From positions 104,335-168,334 of the forward strand of contig NW_002476166.1 in assembly GCF_000189635.1 (NCBI RefSeq): DNA of 64,000 nucleotides. Direction: 5' to 3'. Origin of the DNA: Tetrahymena thermophila SB210. Lineage: Eukaryota > Ciliophora > Oligohymenophorea > Hymenostomatida > Tetrahymenidae. The translations under genes and the position numbers were made by a program. The notes beneath the pieces were generated by a model that searched no databases, was not told where the DNA came from, and saw nothing but the letters and a program-made list of their open reading frames with translations. Positions 58,260 through 64,000 of the stretch are shown here, piece by piece (within the stretch, counting starts at the first letter, position 1; every line of letters starts with the position of its first letter).

Positions 58260-61200
58260 ATGGCTGATCAAAATTTAATCAAAAATCATGAATTTTTGGA
58301 TGATGAATTCGATGTTTTTAAATAGGATGATATAGAGCAATAGTAATATTAACAAAGCATTGTCGATCCATCGCATGGTATGGGGATGAGTAATTATAGC
58401 CATAGCATGATTTATACCAAAAACTTGCCTATAAACTAAGTAAGCAATTAACTTTTGTTTAAGAGGACAACATTTCAAGCAACCACATTATTTTTAGATG
58501 AAAAAACATATTTTTTTACCTCAGTTGTTTTATGATGAGAATAATCAATCAACGATTCGCGCTTAATTAAAATTATTTAATTGATATTAAATAGAATATG
58601 CTCATGCAGCAAGTTCAAAAAACAGTCGCAGATTACTCTGATGAAGAATAGGATGATAATTATAAAGCAATAAAGTGTCTAACAGGTCACTACTAGACGT
58701 AACACGATTAAGACCATGTAGAAGACCAAGTAATTAATATATAAAATATTAATTCAAGCTTTTAAAGAAGTGCATTTTGAAGAAATTAATATAAAAGCAA
58801 AAATTTTAAATATTCAGCAAAGGAGGATGTATAAAATATTCTAAAATAAGTAAGCAAATAAAAATTTAGCTACTATACACAATGAATTGAAATTTTTTAC
58901 TTAGTTTTTAAATGTATTTTATTGATTAAGATCAAAAATTTCATTATATAAATTAAAAGAAGCATCAAAATTTTTTTTTGCGTGAATTTTATAGTAAAGA
59001 ACATAAATTTTATCTAGAAGAAATACTTCGAACAGTAATTAGCTTTTAGAAGAGAGTGAAAAGAACTTAAATATCATTATAATTTATTTTAAACTAACAG
59101 TAATAAAGTTTGATATTTTTAAGTAGAGCAATATATTTATTTGTTTGCTCTTTTCCTCTTTATTTTGGAAAAAAATTAATAGATTAGGAAAAATTAATTG
59201 CCTACTTTTTATAACATAAAATATTCTTCGCACATTAAAATTAATCAAGTAAATAGAGGAATTAAGTCTCCTTTCCAAAAGAAGAGCTCTTTTATCTAAT
59301 TTAAATAGCTATTATTTTACTTTTTTTATTCTTCTTAAAGCTCTAAAAGTCCTCAATTATTTTTATAATTATATTCATTTATACTTCTCATCTTTTTAAA
59401 ATGCTTTTTCTGTTTCTTAAGGTCTTATCCTAAACTTATTTTTTTATGAATGCTCTTCAGACATTAGCTTAATTTTTACAAGTATTTTTCATTTTTAATC
59501 AATCTATTAATTAATAAATATTGAATACTCCTCAATCACTATTATCCCGTTTTTATTGACCTCAATCCTTTTTAAATTTTTTCCTTATTTTAGAATACTA
59601 TTTTCAAAATAAAAAAACGGTATTTTTATCGTTAGTTATTTTCTGACTTTTCTTATTATTATTGTTAAATCCATCATTTAATCTAGTTTGCAAATCATCT
59701 TTTTCCATTTTAGGAGTTTTAAAAGAGCTAATTTTTTGTTTGATTAAACTTTATTCCAACTTATTGATCATACAAATAGTTTTCCCTGTTTTATAAAAAA
59801 GAAGCCAATTAAATAGCAAAATACTTTTTAATTTTTAAACTAATTCTATTTTATATTTCATAGAACTTCGAACTAAAGAATTTATAGATATTTTTTTAAT
59901 CTATTTATTACTTTTAATTAATTTAAATATTTATTTTGTATCAATTAGTGGAATGGGTAGATTGAAAATTAAGGTGAGGAATATTAGGATGACATCAATA
60001 TTCAAATTATTCACAGTGGCGAAGGAAATATGAATAAAGCAGCTGATGCTAATGGGTCTGCTGAAACTATGATCAATAAATATACATCAAACAATTTAGT
60101 TTTTAGTGCAAGTAACTCTATAATAAAAGAACAGTAAAATGGAAATAACAATCTGCCTACCAAAGGAAAGACTCTGATGGGATCAAGTATTATAGCAGGA
60201 GTTGGAGCTCCTTTAGATTAGAGCAATATATCCTAAGGGTAGTAATAACTAATGTAGAATTAACAAAAATCAATTTAATCATCTCAATCGCTACAAAATA
60301 ACAAATAAGGTTTTAAAATGATAAAGAAGGAAAAGAACAACAATCTCTTAAGTAGCAGCAGCCTCCTTCAGCCAAAATCAATGACAAACATAGATTAGCA
60401 ATAAATGGGTGCAGTTAATATAATAAACAACAATAACTCTTAATTCTTATAATAAAATCATCAAAATAACTTAGATGCAAGCGATTATAGAGATTCATTA
60501 AATAATAACAACAATAACTTGCGCTCATCTATAAATAATGGGCTAGGTGATAGCAGTATTTTAATGCACTCTCTTAATAATGGAATTTCTCATAGAAATC
60601 CTGCCTAGAGCATTTAATACAATGATATAAACTATTACACTAAGAATGAGTTCAAATAGAACTAAAATTATTTGGGTAGTTCCTTGATAAATCCTTAATA
60701 AGAATAAATTCAAAGAGTATAGCATTAATTTTAGCAAGAAGACTAACAAATTCAATAGCAACCATCATCATCTATGATTCAATAGCAGCAATAATAAATA
60801 ATTTAAAATGACAACAACATTCTCAATAAAGTAAAAAGCGAAGACTGCTCAAGCACTAATGAATAATAACCTATAAATTAAATTAATGGAACGAACTCCA
60901 CACATAACAATATCAATTCATCTATAACTGCTCCTTTAAATAATAGTGCAAATAATAACAACAGCCAAACTATATCTCCTTAAATACCTACATAGATGGT
61001 TACTCCTCCCCACTAAACGACCAATTCAGCTGTTAATAATTAATCAGGTCACTTCTCATACAAATAAACAAAAGGATCAAATGCAAGTACTGCTGAAATA
61101 AAAAGAACAACTAAGAAAGTTGAAGTTGTTACACCTAATCAGAATTAAATGAGCTTACACCATAGCTAAAATCCCTAATAGTAATTATTACCACCTCCTC

Positions 61201-62846
61201 CACCTCCCTAACAACTTCACTCTCAATTTTAATAAAACTTTTTAAGCTAAATACCTAACGGATTGGGATATCCAAACCCAAATTAACCTCCTGCTCCTCC
61301 TCCTTAATAGACCCCTTACGGCTATCCTTATTCTCAGCCCCCTTAACCCTAGCCATAACAGTTTGGGTCTTAGCAAGCTTCTAAAGGCTTTATCCCTCCT
61401 CATTATGGCTAAAATCCTCATTTATAATCTTAATATAATTAATATTTAGAATAGTAGCACTAATAAAATTTACTTCCTGCTACTATCTAAAATCCTTACT
61501 CTTAAGAATTAGAAAATATGTAATATAGTGCCTTTTTATAATCTCCTTTTCAACCAGGAGGTCCTTAATAACCTAATCCTGCTCAAGGTTAAGCTCCTGG
61601 TTATGAATATATCAACCCAGGATTCAATGGTCTTCCTTATAATGCTTACAATTAAAACTATCCCTAGCACCAACCACCTAATTAAGGTTTGTCTGTTCAC
61701 TAATCCCATCACTTATTTTAGCACCTTCCCTAAATTAACTAACCAAATGGGTTTAATCCAGCATTCCCCTTAGGTTTGAGACCATAAACTACAAATCTAG
61801 CAACAAGCAGTCATGATTTAAATTCTTAATAATTTAACCATGTTTAAAGCAACTAAAGTGCATAGATATCTTAATTTAAAATAAAAGAAGAAGCTATGCA
61901 AAAAGGAATGGACGAAAAAAATTCATCATCTTCATAAAACAATAATAATTACCAAAATGGAAATCTACTACCTCCATAAAATTTAGGCAATAGTAACTAA
62001 ATGGCTCCTGCTTTAAATGGCTAATCAAATTAAAATTTGTAAAACCAATACAATCTACTGTAAGGACCTAACTAATACGCCCAAATGATGTTACCAAAAT
62101 AAGGATAATAATTATTATAGTTTTAAGATGGATTAAATGGATAGACTAATATCTAAGATCCTCTTAAGTTAGCTTAAAATTAACCATTCTTAGGTGCTTA
62201 GTTGAATCAATTCAATACTCAGCATCAACAACAATAATTTTTAAAATAAAATCATTTGCTTTAGCAGTAATAGTTAAAAGTATAGTAACAGCAGTAATAA
62301 ACCCGATTAGTAACAAATAACAATCTTGATGATGAAAGTAGAGAAAACGATGATGAAGAAGATGATAATGTAAATAGTGATGGTAATGGAGAGCAAGAAG
62401 CTAACAACAGTGGAAAACCAAAGAGGCCTAAAAATGAAACAAAAAATATACCTAAAAACTATGCAAAGGCATTTTTAAGGTACATTATAGATAAAGATAG
62501 AATAGATGAAATGAAGAAAATATTAAAGTAAATAGATGCAAATCTTGAATATGATGATATTAAAAAAGAAGCAAAAAATTTCAAGAAAAATATGAATGCT
62601 ATTAAAGATGTACGTAAAATTTGGCAAGATGATACAAATGAAAGAACCCGTAGCATCAGCAAGTTTATGCGTATAGCTTCTCATTAATTCTTATAAAAAG
62701 AAGCTATATCTTATATATTTTCTTCAAATAAAATTAAAAATTCAAAATCCCATATAATTTATCGCCATGTAATGGGACTAGCCATGGCTGATCCTGAAAA
62801 ATTTAATAACATAAAGAGTTTATATAAAAATGCCTACCAAGAATGA
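58260..62846 (+). CDS. Gln/Asn/Pro-rich protein with C-terminal helical domain
   Basis: Proposed 1,079 residues in four exons: 58260-58439, 58595-58729, 58823-58849 and 59949-62846, all phase 0. The last exon (966 codons) is solid; the first three, including a 27-nt exon (EDVQNILKQ), are less certain, and the ~1.1 kb last intron may hide more. N-terminus acidic and Gln-rich; body Gln/Asn/Ser-rich with Pro/Gln tracts near 61190-61330 (LPPPPPPQQL) and an acidic patch before the final domain. The last ~145 residues are ordered: KNIPKNYAKAFLRYI, then HQFLQKEAISYIFSS, then HVMGLAMADPEKFNNIKSLY. This resembles the C-terminus of the gene at 16685-18595. The low-complexity body plus one terminal domain suggests a nuclear or condensate protein, which is inference. 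It is the last gene before the telomere. Stop TGA 62844-62846. Confidence 0.8.
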
Positions 62847-63804
62847 TTATCAGAGTAAATAAAAGCAACTGCAAAATTAATAAATTGTGATAAATACTTT
62901 TAAAATGACTTTTTTTATTTACTTGGTAAATCAATGAGCAAATAAATAAATAAACTAATTAACTATTCAGATAAAATCATCCTAAAAATATTTAAATAAA
63001 TAAATAAATACCCTTTGTAATATAAAATTGTTTTAAAAATTTACGAATAACTTAACTTTTAATCTAGAATAATAATCCTTTATAGTATTTTACTCTACAA
63101 AATATGAACTATTATTCCAATCTATCTATCTTTGTAAAATTAATGTAATTGAATACTCTATTATCATTCAAAAAATGGAAAACTATTTTCATCTTCATTG
63201 GCATTAGAAGAAGAAATAGTATTAATTGTAATAATAACAACATATTTATTTACTTCATACATTTAATCAAACTTATTATTGATGAAAATATGCATTGATT
63301 CTATTCTTTTATTTATTATAGTTTTTAAAATATTATTCAAACAAGCAATTATCTAAAATATCCATCCTTTAATAAACATTCATTTCATATGCAAATTTTC
63401 ATCATAGTTTATAGAAAATGTTATTTCGTAAATCATCTATTCCTGTTCTTTTTCTTTAATTATAATATTTACTCTTAGGATTTCAGTTTACTATTTTACT
63501 ATTTATATTTAATTTGAATAATAATTAGTTTATTTCATATTTTTTATATCACTTTTATAAACTACCAAATTAACTTTCTCATTAAACCCCTTTATTTTAT
63601 AGATAATTTTATTTTATCTTAAATAAAAGCTTGGTTAGTTTAAATATTTATTAAAATTTTTAAGTCATTTTTTTAAAATTCATTAATCGTTATGTTTAAT
63701 AGGTAGTTTTTAATGATTTAAAATTAAAATAAAACTTCATTAAATTATTAAAATTCTCAAAAAAATTAAACTTAAATAAACTTTCAATTTTAATTTTAAG
63801 AAAA
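62847..63804. other. Subtelomeric gene-free segment
   Basis: About 960 bases of A/T-rich DNA between the last stop and the telomere repeats, with no gene or subtelomeric repeat. Macronuclear chromosome ends in Tetrahymena are made by breakage and telomere addition, so unique sequence up to the repeats is expected. Confidence 0.7.
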
Positions 63805-64000
63805 TTGGGGTTGGGGTTGGGGTTGGGGTTGGGGTTGGGGTTGGGGTTGGGGTTGGGGTTTGGGTTGGGGTTGGGGTTGGGGTTGGGGTTGGGTTTGGGT
63901 TTTGGGTTGGGTTGGGGTTTGGGTTGGGTTGGGGTTGGGGGTTGGGTTGGGTTGGGGTTGGGTTGGGGTTGGGTTGGGGTTGGGGTGGGGTTTGGGTTGG
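63805..64000 (+). repeat. Telomere, (TTGGGG)n, running off the window
   Basis: G-rich strand of the ciliate telomere repeat, 5'-TTGGGG-3', continuing to the window edge. The inner ~60 bases are perfect six-base units; further out there are GGGTT, GGGTTT, GGGTTTT and GGGGGTT variants. This marks the right end of a macronuclear chromosome. Confidence 0.97.

Noticed and set aside
1-64000. tRNA, rRNA, CRISPR, prophage, IS elements, bacterial operon signals
   Set aside because: No T-loop/B-box or cloverleaf pattern noticed, no regularly spaced repeats, no transposase or integrase motif; the sequence is a eukaryotic (ciliate) macronuclear chromosome.

Overview
The window is the right end of a macronuclear chromosome of a hymenostome ciliate, most likely Tetrahymena. 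The last ~195 bases are (TTGGGG)n telomere. The DNA is very AT-rich, and long reading frames open only if TAA and TAG code for Gln and TGA is the sole stop. Introns are AT-rich and mostly 50-140 bp (GTA...AG), which argues against Paramecium, whose introns are 20-34 bp. All gene models below were built by hand with that code. In every multi-exon model except one junction, the exon phases close to a whole number of codons.

1-15 kb holds compact genes with recognisable domains: a hybrid histidine kinase/response regulator (59-3275), a short-chain dehydrogenase (4085-5268), an aldo/keto reductase (6386-7273), a NEK-type kinase on the minus strand (8691-10627), a GRAM-VASt lipid-transfer-type protein ending in a CaaX box (11430-13380), and a small secreted protein with a Frizzled-like cysteine pattern (14490-15005).

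15-24 kb is gene-poor. It holds one Gln/Asn-rich protein on the minus strand (16685-18595) with unusual GC-richer flanks, and an uncertain plus-strand reading frame (20412-21164). 23.9-41.7 kb carries three genes: a ~2,470-residue pseudokinase with C-terminal MORN repeats (minus, 23958-31954), a 1,829-residue TPR protein (plus, 33606-39264) and a MORN protein with a predicted myristoylated/palmitoylated N-terminus (plus, 39914-41707).

42-64 kb is all plus strand, pointing at the telomere: an unrecognised six-exon gene (42495-45809), a doubtful fragment (46535-46942), a BAX-inhibitor-1/TMBIM-family membrane protein (48920-49675), a small secreted Cys-rich protein (50378-50803), a 971-residue Asn/Gln-rich protein (52230-55399), and a Gln/Pro/Asn-rich protein (58260-62846). 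The last one ends in a domain resembling the C-terminus of the gene at 16685-18595. About 960 bases without a gene separate it from the telomere.

There are no bacterial-type operons, tRNA or rRNA genes, CRISPR arrays or transposon genes that I can recognise. The most distinctive items are the pseudokinase-MORN giant, the shared C-terminal domain of the two Q/N-rich proteins, the CaaX-terminated GRAM-VASt protein, and the two in-frame splice acceptors around the catalytic Tyr of the dehydrogenase.
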